40,841 bases of DNA. It comes from Nostoc sp. NMS7 (lineage in GTDB: Bacteria; Cyanobacteriota; Cyanobacteriia; Cyanobacteriales; Nostocaceae). A program made the translations under genes and the position numbers. Under the pieces are notes generated by a model. The model saw nothing but the letters and a program-made list of their open reading frames with translations, searched no databases and was not told the DNA's origin. The stretch is from NCBI RefSeq assembly GCF_017115085.1, contig NZ_JABXKJ010000084.1, positions 1 to 40,841 on the forward strand, in the 5' to 3' direction. Each line of letters opens with the position of its first letter. Positions within the stretch are counted from its first letter, which is position 1. Positions 1 to 7,930 of this stretch are shown here, piece by piece.

Positions 1-76
1 CGTGTTTGGGTACTCCAAAGTCGTGTTTGGGTACTCCAAAGTCGTGTTTGGGTACTCCAAAGTCGTGTTTGGGTAC
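1..76. repeat. 21-bp tandem direct repeat, 3.6 copies
   Basis: Three identical 21-bp units (1-21, 22-42, 43-63) are followed by a 13-bp partial unit ending at 76. Each unit begins CGTGTTTGGGTAC. The array runs off the left edge, so the copy number is a minimum. There are no spacers, so it is not CRISPR. No gene reads through it within the window; it is probably an intergenic minisatellite. The rest of 77-328 holds a dispersed cyanobacterial repeat (116-167) and the AT-rich leader of the next gene. Confidence 0.9.
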
Positions 77-115
77 CACCGCGTCAAGTACACAGGTGCG
101 TAGGCGTAGCCCGCA

Positions 116-167
116 CTTCTCTACGAGACCCTTCGGCAAGCTCAGGGCATCGCGCTGCGCGAACGGC
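116..167. repeat. Dispersed 52-bp GC-rich repeat, copy A
   Basis: This 52-bp block, starting CTTCTCTACGAGACCC, is identical base for base to 16735-16786. Shorter relatives lie at about 16787-16822 and 18939-18975, and a weaker one near 4728-4750. It is much GC-richer than its surroundings. Interspersed repeats of this look are common between genes in Nostoc genomes (recalled, not searched). No coding function is apparent. Confidence 0.85.
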
Positions 168-328
168 AAGCTTCAGTGACCACCGTAGGCATCGCCTTTA
201 TAAATCTCCACAAACAAAGCGAACGCTTGACTTTTAAAACAGTCGCTATGTAATATTTTCTTTCAAAAATCAAATATGAGTTTTATATGTGATGAAGGTA
301 AAATACAAGTACGATTAGGTGAAGAATA

Positions 329-985
329 ATGGTAACACTTCAATTGCGACAATTAAGTGTTCCGCCGGGACATAGAATAATACTCCACGATGTTAGCTGG
401 CAAGAATTTGACGCGATTTTAGAAGAACTTGGCAACCATCGAGCCGTTCGATTGGCTTACAGCAACGGAACTTTGGAGATGAGAATGCCGTTACCGAAGC
501 ATGAGAAAGCCAAAGTCATCATTGGGGATTTGGTGAAAATTCTGCTGGAGGAGTTAGAGATTGACTGTGAAACATTTGGCTCAACCACCTTTAAACGTGA
601 AGATATGGCTTTTGGTGTAGAGCCTGATGACTCTTTCTACATTCAAAATCATGCTCAAATGATTGGTAAAGAGCGAATAGACTTGACAATTGATCCGCCA
701 CCTGATTTAGCAATTGAAATTGATGTTACTTCCAAAACTCAACTAGATGCTTACGAAGCATTAGGAGTTCCTGAACTGTGGCGATATGAAGATGGCAAGC
801 TAGAAATTAATATTCTTCGGAATGGCAAATATATTAAATCTGAAATTAGCCCTACTTTTCCCAACTTTCCTATTGATGAAGTAATTCCCCGGTTTGTCGA
901 ACAGAGCCGAACTTTAGGTAGAAGTCCAACGCTGAGAGCATTTCGTCAATGGCTAAGAAAACAAATCAACCCAAACTTAACGTAA
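329..985 (+). CDS. Uma2 family (DUF820) putative endonuclease
   Basis: The 218-residue product matches the Uma2/DUF820 family, a PD-(D/E)XK nuclease-fold family greatly expanded in cyanobacteria and often linked with mobile DNA. Visible family marks are the EPDDSFYI segment near residue 110, carrying the first acidic metal ligand, and PDLAIEIDVTSKT near residues 138-150, which supplies the second acidic strand and a later lysine. Length is normal for the family (about 190-220). Translation starts at an ATG a few bases after AGGTGAAG. Its 3' end overlaps by 9 bp with the convergent DUF4058 remnant. In vivo function is unknown; it has no evident role in polysaccharide synthesis. Confidence 0.85.
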   Translation: MVTLQLRQLSVPPGHRIILHDVSWQEFDAILEELGNHRAVRLAYSNGTLEMRMPLPKHEKAKVIIGDLVKILLEELEIDCETFGSTTFKREDMAFGVEPDDSFYIQNHAQMIGKERIDLTIDPPPDLAIEIDVTSKTQLDAYEALGVPELWRYEDGKLEINILRNGKYIKSEISPTFPNFPIDEVIPRFVEQSRTLGRSPTLRAFRQWLRKQINPNLT

Positions 986-1312
986 TCCCTGCTCTTTTAA
1001 CAACTCATATACCCAAGCTGCATCAACTTCTCCAAGGGGCAGAACTGGTTCACGATTGTAGTCTATAGCCAAATCAAATCCGGCGCGTTCGTATACACCG
1101 TGTAGCAATATTTGTAAGTCTACGAATGGTTCTGTATCACCCCGACGTATGGGTAAAAAAAAAGCTGGAATCTGCTCTTGCAGTCCAAAAGGATATAATT
1201 CTGCCTTGGGGCGAGATTCACTGTGACTTACCAAAATCCGATAGTCTGACTTAATTTGATTACCCAAGATTGGCATGGGTTCGCCACCACGCAGCAAGTT
1301 TATTTCTACTTA
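977..1312 (-). pseudogene. DUF4058 family protein, C-terminal remnant
   Basis: The readable part, ending at 977, carries the C-terminal half of a DUF4058 protein: LLRGGEPMP, the DYRILVS strand, RPKAELYPFGL, then FVDLQ and the terminal DAAWVYELLKEQGLR. Full-length members are about 230-260 residues and begin with a proline/glycine-rich MPSPFPGMDPYLE-like segment, which is absent. The only start in the frame is a TTG at 1297. Family-like residues (VEIN before LLRGG) continue upstream of it, up to an in-frame TAA at 1312-1310, with another stop at 1321-1319. The gene has therefore lost its 5' half and is most likely not expressed. Confidence 0.7.
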
Positions 1313-1343
1313 GCTTGTCTAGTATCCTGGCGATCGCAACTGA

Positions 1344-1562
1344 CTAATTGGTTGATTCATCTTCAGTTTGTCCATCATCTTTTACTGTTTTTATCGCAGC
1401 ATTCAGACGATAACCAGCTTCTTGGATATAGTATCCAGCAGCGCCAATGTCTTCAAAGACATCATTAAATTGAGGATGATCTATTGTAAAAATCGCTCCT
1501 AACCTCTCACCAATTTGCTCAAGCTCTTGTTGAATTGCAAGTAGTTTTTGAGTATCGTTCAT
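1344..1562 (-). CDS. Small hypothetical protein
   Basis: This 72-residue protein is rich in Glu and Gln and predicted helical (MNDTQKLLAIQQELEQIGER at the N terminus), with an acidic C-terminal tail. I do not recognise a named family. A GGAG sequence sits about 9 bases upstream of the ATG at 1562-1560, which supports real translation. It lies between the DUF4058 remnant and the wzc-type kinase gene, all on the minus strand. The short helical shape would suit an antitoxin-like or regulatory peptide, but nothing shows that directly. Confidence 0.5.
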   Translation of the reverse strand: MNDTQKLLAIQQELEQIGERLGAIFTIDHPQFNDVFEDIGAAGYYIQEAGYRLNAAIKTVKDDGQTEDESTN

Positions 1563-1700
1563 CCTGTAACTCCGTGCTTTGAATATTCACCACAAAGACA
1601 ACTGCCCTGGCGAAATATTTGATTTTTCACCCCTATGGTAATAAAGATGGCACTTTGGTTATAGTTAGCTAATGGTAGTGCTGACGCGACTATTGATTTC

Positions 1701-3878
1701 CTAATAATAATAATAATAACTATTGTTGGTACTTTTCTGAGCATTACCAACTATGCCTAATATATTCAACCGAGAAATTTTCAGGTTATCTAAAGCTGCT
1801 TTTAGCATTGAGGAATTTGTTTTTTGAATTCTGACTACTATCAAAAGCCCATCAGTGTGGGGTACTATCAGGCTAGCATCGGCTAATCCCACCAAAGGAG
1901 GGACATCATAAATCACTAGGTCAAAAGTGTTATGCAAATCTGCCATTAGTTGCTTCATTTTTTGAGATGAGAGCAACTTTGTCGGATCGGGTGGTATTGG
2001 TCCAGAAGTGATTACAGATAATTGGTTCATGGAAGGTAGTTGTCGGATTACTTCTCCCACTGGCAAGTTTGTAGAAATTAAATTACTTAATCCCCATAGA
2101 TTATTTAAACCTGATAGGTTGTGAATTGTGGGTTTACGAAGATCAGCATCTACCAGTAGAACTCGTTGCCCCATTGCTGTAGCTATTTGAGCTAGATGCA
2201 AGGCAACCGTAGACTTCCCATCACCACTCATAGCTGAACTAATAACTATAGAGCGCATTGGGCGATCGGAACTGAGTAGTTGAATATTGGTATAAAGTAC
2301 CCGTAGCGCTTCTGAAAAGTGGGTAGATGGGTCACCATACTCTTTATCTAGTAAAACAGCCAACCTAGCAGTTGCCTGAGAAGAAGAGCTTTGGATATTT
2401 GCTAAGGGACTTTTTTGATTAAAAGTGCGCTTTTTCTTAGTGTCAATTTCCTTTTCAAAAGGAATATTTCCTAACAATGGTTGTTTGAGCTTCTTTTTCA
2501 GTTCATCAACAGTATGGTAGGTATTATCTAGCTTTTCTACAAGTAAGACAACACCAATTGCTGCGAGGATGCTTGCAACCAATCCCAGTATAAAATTGCG
2601 TTGGCTAGAAAAGGCATCAATAGGAATATCTAGGGTAGTTGGTCTTTGAAGTAATTGCCAGCCAATATCCGCTTGGGATATTTCAATTTGGAGATTTTCG
2701 TGAGTTGATAGAAAGCGGTTTAAACTTTCAGTGGCGATTTGTAATTTGCGCTGTAATTCAGTGTACTGTCGTGCTAAAACTGGCAGTTGGTTGCGTCGTT
2801 GTGCAAATTTCCGTTCTATTTTGGCAAGTTCTTGGCTTTGTACTTCTAAGGTCTGATACTGTGTCGCTACTTCGGCAAACTTTACACCCAATAGGCGCTC
2901 TGACTCTTGACGTAGCAAAGGTAAAAGACTAGCTCGTTGATCTTTCAATGTTTGCATACTGGGATTGTCTTCTTGCAAACGAGTTGATTCTGTAGCAATC
3001 TGAACATCAAGTTGACGTATTTGAATAATCAATTGTTGATATAAAGGAGCATAATTCAGTATTGTTGTTGCTCCATTTCTTCCTTGTAGGATAGCAAAAT
3101 TAGCACGAACTTGGGCTAACTGTAGATCAATTGCTTGTTTTTGTCGAGAGAATTCAGCAGTTTGTAAAGCAATTTGTGCTACTTGGGTTTCTGGGTCGTT
3201 AAAACTGTACTTTTGCCGAAATAGTTGTAATTCTTTTTGGATCTGATCGACACGATTTTGGATAAATGGCAGTTGTTTTTCAACAAACTGAAGGCCCTGA
3301 TGTAACTTGGTTTGCTTCCTTTCTTGACTATAGTCTAAGTAATTCTGTGCTATTCGCTCTAATACAACTTGAGTCTGCTTTGGATTGCTACTTTGATAAC
3401 GAAATTCTATAATCTTTGTTTCTTCTAAGCGATTAATCTTCAGAGATTTGATAAGAGAATAATAGTCGATTTCTGGATAGTAGACTTGCAACTGTTTAAC
3501 AGTGTTTTTCATCAGTTCAGGACTCTTAAGAACCTGAATTTGGCTTTCATAATCTAGACTAGACTGTTGTGCATTAAAGTCTTTGACAACATCCACAACT
3601 TTGGGGTCATCATTTACAGGTTCTACTAATAGTTTAAAACTGCCTTCATATTCTGGAGGCTTCTGGTTTACCACCAAGTTAATTACTACAAGTGTCATCA
3701 CAGCAATCGTTACACTTGTGATGAGTAGCGATCGCCGCCGTAAAATACTTAGAAATTCTTGAAAGCTCCAGTCGTCTTCTTGTTCTTCAGCCCAGCGAAC
3801 AGGTTGATTTTGAGGAAATGGAGGCACATTATGACTACCATTAGAATTTGAGTTTTGAGAAGGATAATTCTCGATCAT
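1701..3878 (-). CDS. wzc: Wzc-type polysaccharide co-polymerase / tyrosine autokinase
   Basis: This 725-residue inner-membrane protein fuses a Wzz chain-length domain to a BY-kinase. In order: a cytoplasmic N terminus, TM1 at about residues 51-71, a periplasmic Wzz region with long coiled coil (about 170-420), TM2 at about 428-450, and a cytoplasmic ATPase from about 520. Walker A is SSAMSGDGKST near 548-558, Walker A' is VLLVDADLRKP, and Walker B is FDLVIYDVPP. The C terminus ends in five consecutive tyrosines, the autophosphorylation cluster expected of BY-kinases. These five are encoded by a pure TAT run (1704-1718). By family it sets chain length and couples polymerisation to export. It is divergent from the main gene run and is likely the regulator of this locus. 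Confidence 0.93.
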   Translation of the reverse strand: MIENYPSQNSNSNGSHNVPPFPQNQPVRWAEEQEDDWSFQEFLSILRRRSLLITSVTIAVMTLVVINLVVNQKPPEYEGSFKLLVEPVNDDPKVVDVVKDFNAQQSSLDYESQIQVLKSPELMKNTVKQLQVYYPEIDYYSLIKSLKINRLEETKIIEFRYQSSNPKQTQVVLERIAQNYLDYSQERKQTKLHQGLQFVEKQLPFIQNRVDQIQKELQLFRQKYSFNDPETQVAQIALQTAEFSRQKQAIDLQLAQVRANFAILQGRNGATTILNYAPLYQQLIIQIRQLDVQIATESTRLQEDNPSMQTLKDQRASLLPLLRQESERLLGVKFAEVATQYQTLEVQSQELAKIERKFAQRRNQLPVLARQYTELQRKLQIATESLNRFLSTHENLQIEISQADIGWQLLQRPTTLDIPIDAFSSQRNFILGLVASILAAIGVVLLVEKLDNTYHTVDELKKKLKQPLLGNIPFEKEIDTKKKRTFNQKSPLANIQSSSSQATARLAVLLDKEYGDPSTHFSEALRVLYTNIQLLSSDRPMRSIVISSAMSGDGKSTVALHLAQIATAMGQRVLLVDADLRKPTIHNLSGLNNLWGLSNLISTNLPVGEVIRQLPSMNQLSVITSGPIPPDPTKLLSSQKMKQLMADLHNTFDLVIYDVPPLVGLADASLIVPHTDGLLIVVRIQKTNSSMLKAALDNLKISRLNILGIVGNAQKSTNNSYYYYY

Positions 3879-4410
3879 GTGTTTAATATTTGGTTATGCA
3901 CTGAACAGGAGCAGTGGAAAGGCTTTTGAAAGTTTCGGTTAGGTAGTTGGAATATAAGTATTAATATATACTAAATATAAAATGTGTTTGATACTCTCTA
4001 TGATCAAAGCTCGGTATTTGTTCTTGAGTGTAGTACGTAGTGTATAAGTACTAAATATAGCTTTGAGTATCTGCTTGGTATCTGCTTGCTCAAAGTATAA
4101 CAATAGAATTTCAACATTGACAAAAAATACCAAATATCCAATACGAGTTTTATCGATTCAAACTTGATTTTTTGACGTTTTTTCAGCGATAACAGGCTTG
4201 GGCTATGCCTGAGCGACTGATCAAAGGATGATTGAGAAAAGCCTGAAACGCCCTATATTCGTGATAAATAGTATAAATATACTAATAAAATTAGACAGTG
4301 CATAAGTCTGAAAAATGTTGGTTTTATAAAGATTTTGCTAGAATATCTTTTTAAATATAAAGTTTTGATGAGCTTTTGGTCTTTAGAATTAAAACATGAT
4401 AAGGTGGGGC

Positions 4411-4424
4411 GTAACAGATGTTAC
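4411..4424 (+). promoter_or_regulatory. Candidate NtcA-binding site
   Basis: GTAACAGATGTTAC fits the NtcA consensus GTA-N8-TAC and is a perfect palindrome apart from the central two bases. A TAN3T-type -10 element (TATCTT, 4450-4455) follows 25 bases downstream, slightly more than the usual 20-24. If real, nitrogen status would control a transcript that starts near 4460 and reads a roughly 480-base leader into the glycosyltransferase at 4945. The 6-base core alone is expected by chance several times in a window this long; the extended palindrome is what makes it worth listing. Confidence 0.35.
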
Positions 4425-4570
4425 ACGTAAAAAATCAAACTCAATGATATATCTTTAAATCTCTTTAAAGATGTTTAAACAGTAATTTGTGTATCATTAT
4501 TATTCTAGTTTAGGTAGGTTTTCGTAGAAAAGCCTTGCCACAGGGTTCGTAGTGTCCTAAGAAGAATTTA

Positions 4571-4707
4571 GAAGTCAGGAGTCAGAATGAAGACGTTCGC
4601 GGACTCATTACCGCTGCGTTATCAGTGGGGTATTCAAGCCCACCACTTTATTGTTGACCACTAAATATGCAGATTTAGTGGCGGTCTTAAACCCCTTTAT
4701 TCAGACG
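4571..4707. repeat. Imperfect palindromic interspersed repeat
   Basis: The block begins GAAGTCAGGAGTCAGAAT, a motif often seen between Nostoc genes. It contains GGGGTATTCAAGCCCACCAC facing a degenerate complement GGCGGTCTTAAACCCC. At its heart is an exact hairpin of 9-bp arms, CCACTAAAT (4658-4666) and ATTTAGTGG (4673-4681), with a 6-base loop. Recognition as a dispersed family is from memory; the palindrome itself is visible. It could fold in RNA or be a degenerate mobile element. Confidence 0.5.
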
Positions 4708-4802
4708 CTTGCGGTATCCGCCAGCGACGCACTGAGCCTGTCGAAGTGTCGGACAAAATCCAGGGCTTTGTTGTGATGACTGACGCCTTTATTCTTTGTT
4801 GG

Positions 4803-4845
4803 TAAAGCATCTCAGTCCTAAAGAGAGATGAGGTTTTTTGCTTTA
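4803..4845 (+). terminator. Nested hairpin with T-run in the leader
   Basis: Inner arms CATCTC (4808-4813) and GAGATG (4825-4830) sit inside outer arms TAAAG (4803-4807) and CTTTA (4841-4845), and a run of six T lies on the 3' side (4834-4839). The shape resembles a rho-independent terminator or attenuator about 100 bases upstream of the first glycosyltransferase. No plus-strand gene ends just before it, so attenuation of a leader transcript is the more interesting reading. Chance or repeat origin is equally possible. Confidence 0.3.
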
Positions 4846-4944
4846 ACTCGTTCCCCTCAGGGAGACTTGAATATATAGCTTGAATCTTTCAAAGGTTGAA
4901 GGAATAAACAAGCATTTTTCTACTCTAGACTAGGAGCATAGCTG

Positions 4945-6303
4945 ATGAGACTTAATGAACTTAATGAATGGATTAATCAACAATTATTGCCATCGATTTC
5001 TCCTGAGTTAGATGCAAGGAATAAAGCTTCTGTAAAAACTCAAAAATCAATTAAATTATCTGTGCTGACCCAATTTTTTCCTCCAGATTATGCTGCGACA
5101 GGGCAGTTGATCGAAGAACTAGTGAAACAGTTAAGGAAGCAAGGCGTGGATATTGAAGTCTTTACAAGTCAGCCAGGATATGCGTTTAGCTCTCATACAG
5201 CACCAGCAGTTGAATGGGCTGACCAAATCAGAATTCAGCGATCGCGCACTGCCCAAATCTGGACGGGAAGAATTCGTGGTAAAGCTGTTAATGGAATACT
5301 ATATACTTTACGTGCTATGCTCTATCTGCTGAGAGCTTGGCGTCGTAACAATATATTACTAATAACTACAGCTCCTCCATTTTTGCCAGTTATCGGATAT
5401 CTGGCTTATTTATTGTTCCGATTGCCCTATGTGTGTGTACTCTACGATCTATACCCTGATATTGCGATCGCACTAGGTGTAATTTCCAAGCGTCACTGGC
5501 TAGTACGCTTGTGGCGTGGGATCAACAAACAGGTTTGGCTAAAAGCCAAGGGGATTATAGTACTTAGTCCGGTGATGAAAGAACAGGTATTAGCGCATTG
5601 TCCCGAAGTAGCTGATAAGATTTCTATAATTCATAGTTGGGCTAACCCAGAAGCGATCGTGCCGATTGCCAAACAAGAAAACTGGTTTGCTTGGAAGTAT
5701 AATTTAGTTAACAAATTTACCGTACTTTATTCTGGCAATATGGGTCGCTGCCATGACATGGACACCATATTGGAAGCTGCAAAGCAACTACAAGATGAGC
5801 CAATTCAGTTTGTCTGCATTGGTGGTGGTGCCAAACGCGAAGAATTAATCACGGAAGTAAATCGGTTAGGGCTGAACAATTTTACGTTTTTACCTTATCA
5901 AGATCAACAAGTGTTACCTTATTCTTTAACAGCTTGCGATCTATCACTAGTGAGTGTGGATGCAACTACAGAGGGTTTAGTTGTTCCCAGCAAATTTTAT
6001 TCAGCTTTAGCCTCTGGGCGACCAATAGCAGTAATTTGCTCACAGATTTCATATCTCAGACAACTAATGGCTGAAGCCAACTGTGGTGGGACATTTGATA
6101 ATGGAGATGGTCAAGGTCTAGCGCAATTTATTCGCTTTCTGAATCGAGATCCACAAATAGGAGAACAAATGGGCAAAGCAGGTCGCCACTATTTGCGATC
6201 GTCGCACTTTACACCGAAAGTTATCTCTCAACAATACTTAAATGTCTTGCAGCAGGCACTATTATCTGATCAGATAATAACCATATCTCAAAACGATATC
6301 TAG
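4945..6303 (+). CDS. Glycosyltransferase family 4 (WcaI/WbuB-like)
   Basis: This 452-residue GT-B enzyme would transfer a sugar to the growing lipid-linked glycan at the cytoplasmic membrane face. After a roughly 35-residue leader the N-terminal fold opens with KLSVLTQFFPPDYAATGQL, diagnostic of WcaI/WbuB-type enzymes. A hydrophobic patch (LPVIGYLAYLLF, about 150-162) may associate with the membrane. The donor domain begins near FTVLYSGNMGRCHDMDT, and VPSKFYSALASGRPIAVI marks the nucleotide-sugar site. AGGAG (4932-4936), eight bases before the ATG, fixes the start. It is the first gene of the plus-strand run. Donor and acceptor cannot be read from sequence. Confidence 0.88.
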   Translation: MRLNELNEWINQQLLPSISPELDARNKASVKTQKSIKLSVLTQFFPPDYAATGQLIEELVKQLRKQGVDIEVFTSQPGYAFSSHTAPAVEWADQIRIQRSRTAQIWTGRIRGKAVNGILYTLRAMLYLLRAWRRNNILLITTAPPFLPVIGYLAYLLFRLPYVCVLYDLYPDIAIALGVISKRHWLVRLWRGINKQVWLKAKGIIVLSPVMKEQVLAHCPEVADKISIIHSWANPEAIVPIAKQENWFAWKYNLVNKFTVLYSGNMGRCHDMDTILEAAKQLQDEPIQFVCIGGGAKREELITEVNRLGLNNFTFLPYQDQQVLPYSLTACDLSLVSVDATTEGLVVPSKFYSALASGRPIAVICSQISYLRQLMAEANCGGTFDNGDGQGLAQFIRFLNRDPQIGEQMGKAGRHYLRSSHFTPKVISQQYLNVLQQALLSDQIITISQNDI

Positions 6304-6434
6304 TAAGTATATTGGAATTAATTGCATATTTTTGGAGTATTTTTTTAGGAGTTGGGCTTCGATGGTCTTATTGATCTCAGTCCCTCCAACATAGCCTTCC
6401 TTGCTCATAGTTGTTGTCTATACAGGAGGTGGAA

Positions 6435-6863
6435 TTGCAGAAAAGGTGTGACCGAAATCGGAAACGTTCCCAGCGACGGGCTATTTATTGCCCCATTCAT
6501 AGCTGCTATATCGATAGCGTCAGTCAGAAATATAAAATGTTTGCAGACCAAGCAGGTCAATTACAGCAACGAGGCATGAGTCGGCGGAATGCGTTGATGT
6601 TAGTAGCGAACCAAACCGCAGTGCCTATAGAAGGGGAATGGTTAGAAGCTTTTTGGTGTGACGAGTGTCAGCAAACAACTTGGTATCATATCCACAAGTG
6701 TAGCGATCGTAGTTATGAAATTTCGCTAGCACCACAAGAACTATGGCAGCAAGTAAGCGGAGTGATTGATGCTTTTGGGAACCCTTCTGTTGGGGAGTTT
6801 ACGCGTAAGAGTGCCAGATATGTTGGTTATCAAGGTCTTAAAGGTTTCCAGTTTGTGAGTTAA
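6435..6863 (+). CDS. Conserved cyanobacterial Cys-rich small protein, unknown function
   Basis: About 142 residues. The sequence holds two paired-cysteine stretches, CPIHSC near residue 20 and CDECQQTTWYH near residue 75, that resemble zinc-ribbon halves. Between them lie DSVSQKYKMFADQAGQLQQR and a conserved WLEAFWC. The C-terminal half (LAPQELWQQVSGVI, NPSVGEFTRKSAR) looks strongly conserved. I recall relatives in cyanobacterial genomes, often unnamed. The start is set at TTG 6435 because AGGAGGT (6424-6430) lies just upstream; an earlier in-frame TTG at 6411 would add eight residues. Its position between a glycosyltransferase and wzm suggests, but does not prove, a role in this locus. Confidence 0.7.
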   Translation: MQKRCDRNRKRSQRRAIYCPIHSCYIDSVSQKYKMFADQAGQLQQRGMSRRNALMLVANQTAVPIEGEWLEAFWCDECQQTTWYHIHKCSDRSYEISLAPQELWQQVSGVIDAFGNPSVGEFTRKSARYVGYQGLKGFQFVS

Positions 6864-6912
6864 GTGTTATTAGCGCCATTTTGTTAAATATATTAATCTT
6901 CAATCAATAATT

Positions 6913-7755
6913 ATGAGTGATCCAAAAATTGTCTCTCAACAGGAGTTAGTGATTGAAGCTGGAGGCACAGATCGGCAGTATTGGAAAGACATATGGCGAT
7001 ATAGAGAATTATTCTATTTTCTTGCTTGGCGTGATATTTTGGTGCGGTATAAGCAAACTGCGATCGGTATTGCTTGGGCACTGATTCGTCCGTTTTTGAC
7101 TATGGTAGTTTTTACAATTGTGTTTGGACAATTGGCAAAGTTGCCTTCCCAGGGTGTGCCTTATCCAATTCTAGTTTTTTCAGCGATGTTGCCTTGGCAA
7201 TTCTTCGCCAACTCACTCTCGGAGTGCAGCAATAGTTTGATTGGCAATGCTAACTTAATCTCAAAGGTGTATTTTCCCCGCTTAATTGTACCGACAAGTG
7301 CAGTAGTAGTTAGCTTCGTAGACTTCCTGATTTCCGGGATGATTTTATTGGGGTTAATGGCTTGGTATAACTTTGTCCCCAGTTGGCGAATTCTGACACT
7401 ACCACTATTTATTGTTATTGCTTTTGCTGCTTCAATGGGGGCGGGATTATGGTTTGCTTCTCTAAATGTCAAGTATCGAGATTTTCGTTACATTGTGCCG
7501 TTTATTGTGCAATTTGGTTTGTATATTTCGCCAGTGGGATTTAGCAGCAGTGTTGTTCCAGAAAAATGGCGGTTGTTATACTCCCTCAACCCGATAGTAG
7601 GAGTAATTGATGGTTTCCGTTGGGCGATTTTAGGGGGTGAGTCAAAGTTATACCTCTCAGGTTTTTTGCTATCTTTGGGATTAGTAGTTTTGCTATTCAT
7701 CAGTGGCATTTGGTATTTTCGTAAGGTGGAACGGACTTTTGCAGATGTGATTTAA
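6913..7755 (+). CDS. wzm: ABC-2 polysaccharide export permease (Wzm)
   Basis: This 280-residue integral membrane protein is the permease half of a Wzm/Wzt exporter that moves lipid-linked polysaccharide across the inner membrane. The family opening is clear: FYFLAWRDILVRYKQTAIG before the first membrane span, then about six spans. Between spans lie the conserved PILVFSAMLPWQFFANSL and the loop LNVKYRDFRYIVPF. Length is normal for Wzm. Its ATPase partner Wzt lies at 8996-10261, separated from it by a MITE-like element and gmd. Confidence 0.93.
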   Translation: MSDPKIVSQQELVIEAGGTDRQYWKDIWRYRELFYFLAWRDILVRYKQTAIGIAWALIRPFLTMVVFTIVFGQLAKLPSQGVPYPILVFSAMLPWQFFANSLSECSNSLIGNANLISKVYFPRLIVPTSAVVVSFVDFLISGMILLGLMAWYNFVPSWRILTLPLFIVIAFAASMGAGLWFASLNVKYRDFRYIVPFIVQFGLYISPVGFSSSVVPEKWRLLYSLNPIVGVIDGFRWAILGGESKLYLSGFLLSLGLVVLLFISGIWYFRKVERTFADVI

Positions 7756-7764
7756 AGTTATATT

Positions 7765-7885
7765 GAGAGCATCTCAATGAGTGTAAAAAGCCTTGTAAAA
7801 CCTCACCCCAACCCTCTTCTTGGTAAGGAGAGGGAGCAATAATCTTGTTTCTCATTTAGTAATTTGCTTTCACTGAGATGCTCCC
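7765..7885. mobile_element. MITE-like element with 8-bp target duplication
   Basis: The ends form terminal inverted repeats, GAGAGCATCTCA at 7765-7776 and TGAGATGCTCCC at 7874-7885 (11 of 12 complementary). The element is directly flanked on both sides by GTTATATT (7757-7764 and 7886-7893), an 8-bp duplication typical of transposition. The 121-bp body has no gene. It contains a second hairpin, CCCTCTTCTT (7812-7821) with AAGGAGAGGG (7825-7834). It sits between wzm and gmd, so the operon was entered by a non-autonomous element. Confidence 0.75.
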
Positions 7886-7930
7886 GTTATATTTGCCCAA
7901 TACTTTTAAAACATCCTCTAAAATAAACTG

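Larger units (their letters stand above)
3879..4944. other. 1.07-kb divergent intergenic region
   Basis: This AT-rich stretch separates the minus-strand kinase gene from the first plus-strand glycosyltransferase, so promoters for both directions should lie here. I see no convincing gene: the longest frame (3939-4133, minus) has no family resemblance and is rich in low-complexity sequence. Contents that can be named are a palindromic NtcA-like site (4411-4424), a repeat-type imperfect palindrome (4571-4707) and a nested hairpin followed by a T-run (4803-4845). A leader RNA or small RNA is possible. Confidence 0.6.

Noticed and set aside
1..76. CRISPR array
   Set aside because: Units are directly adjacent with no spacers and no palindromic repeat; no cas genes are present.
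3939..4133. Minus-strand 64-codon frame
   Set aside because: Low-complexity AT-rich sequence, no family likeness, and it lies in a probable promoter region.
6352..6579. 75-codon frame overlapping the Cys-rich gene
   Set aside because: Shadow in another frame; the overlapping frame has conserved-looking cysteine motifs and a strong AGGAGGT.
7812..7834. Rho-independent terminator after wzm
   Set aside because: The stem is strong but no T-run follows and it lies inside the MITE-like element; read as part of the element.
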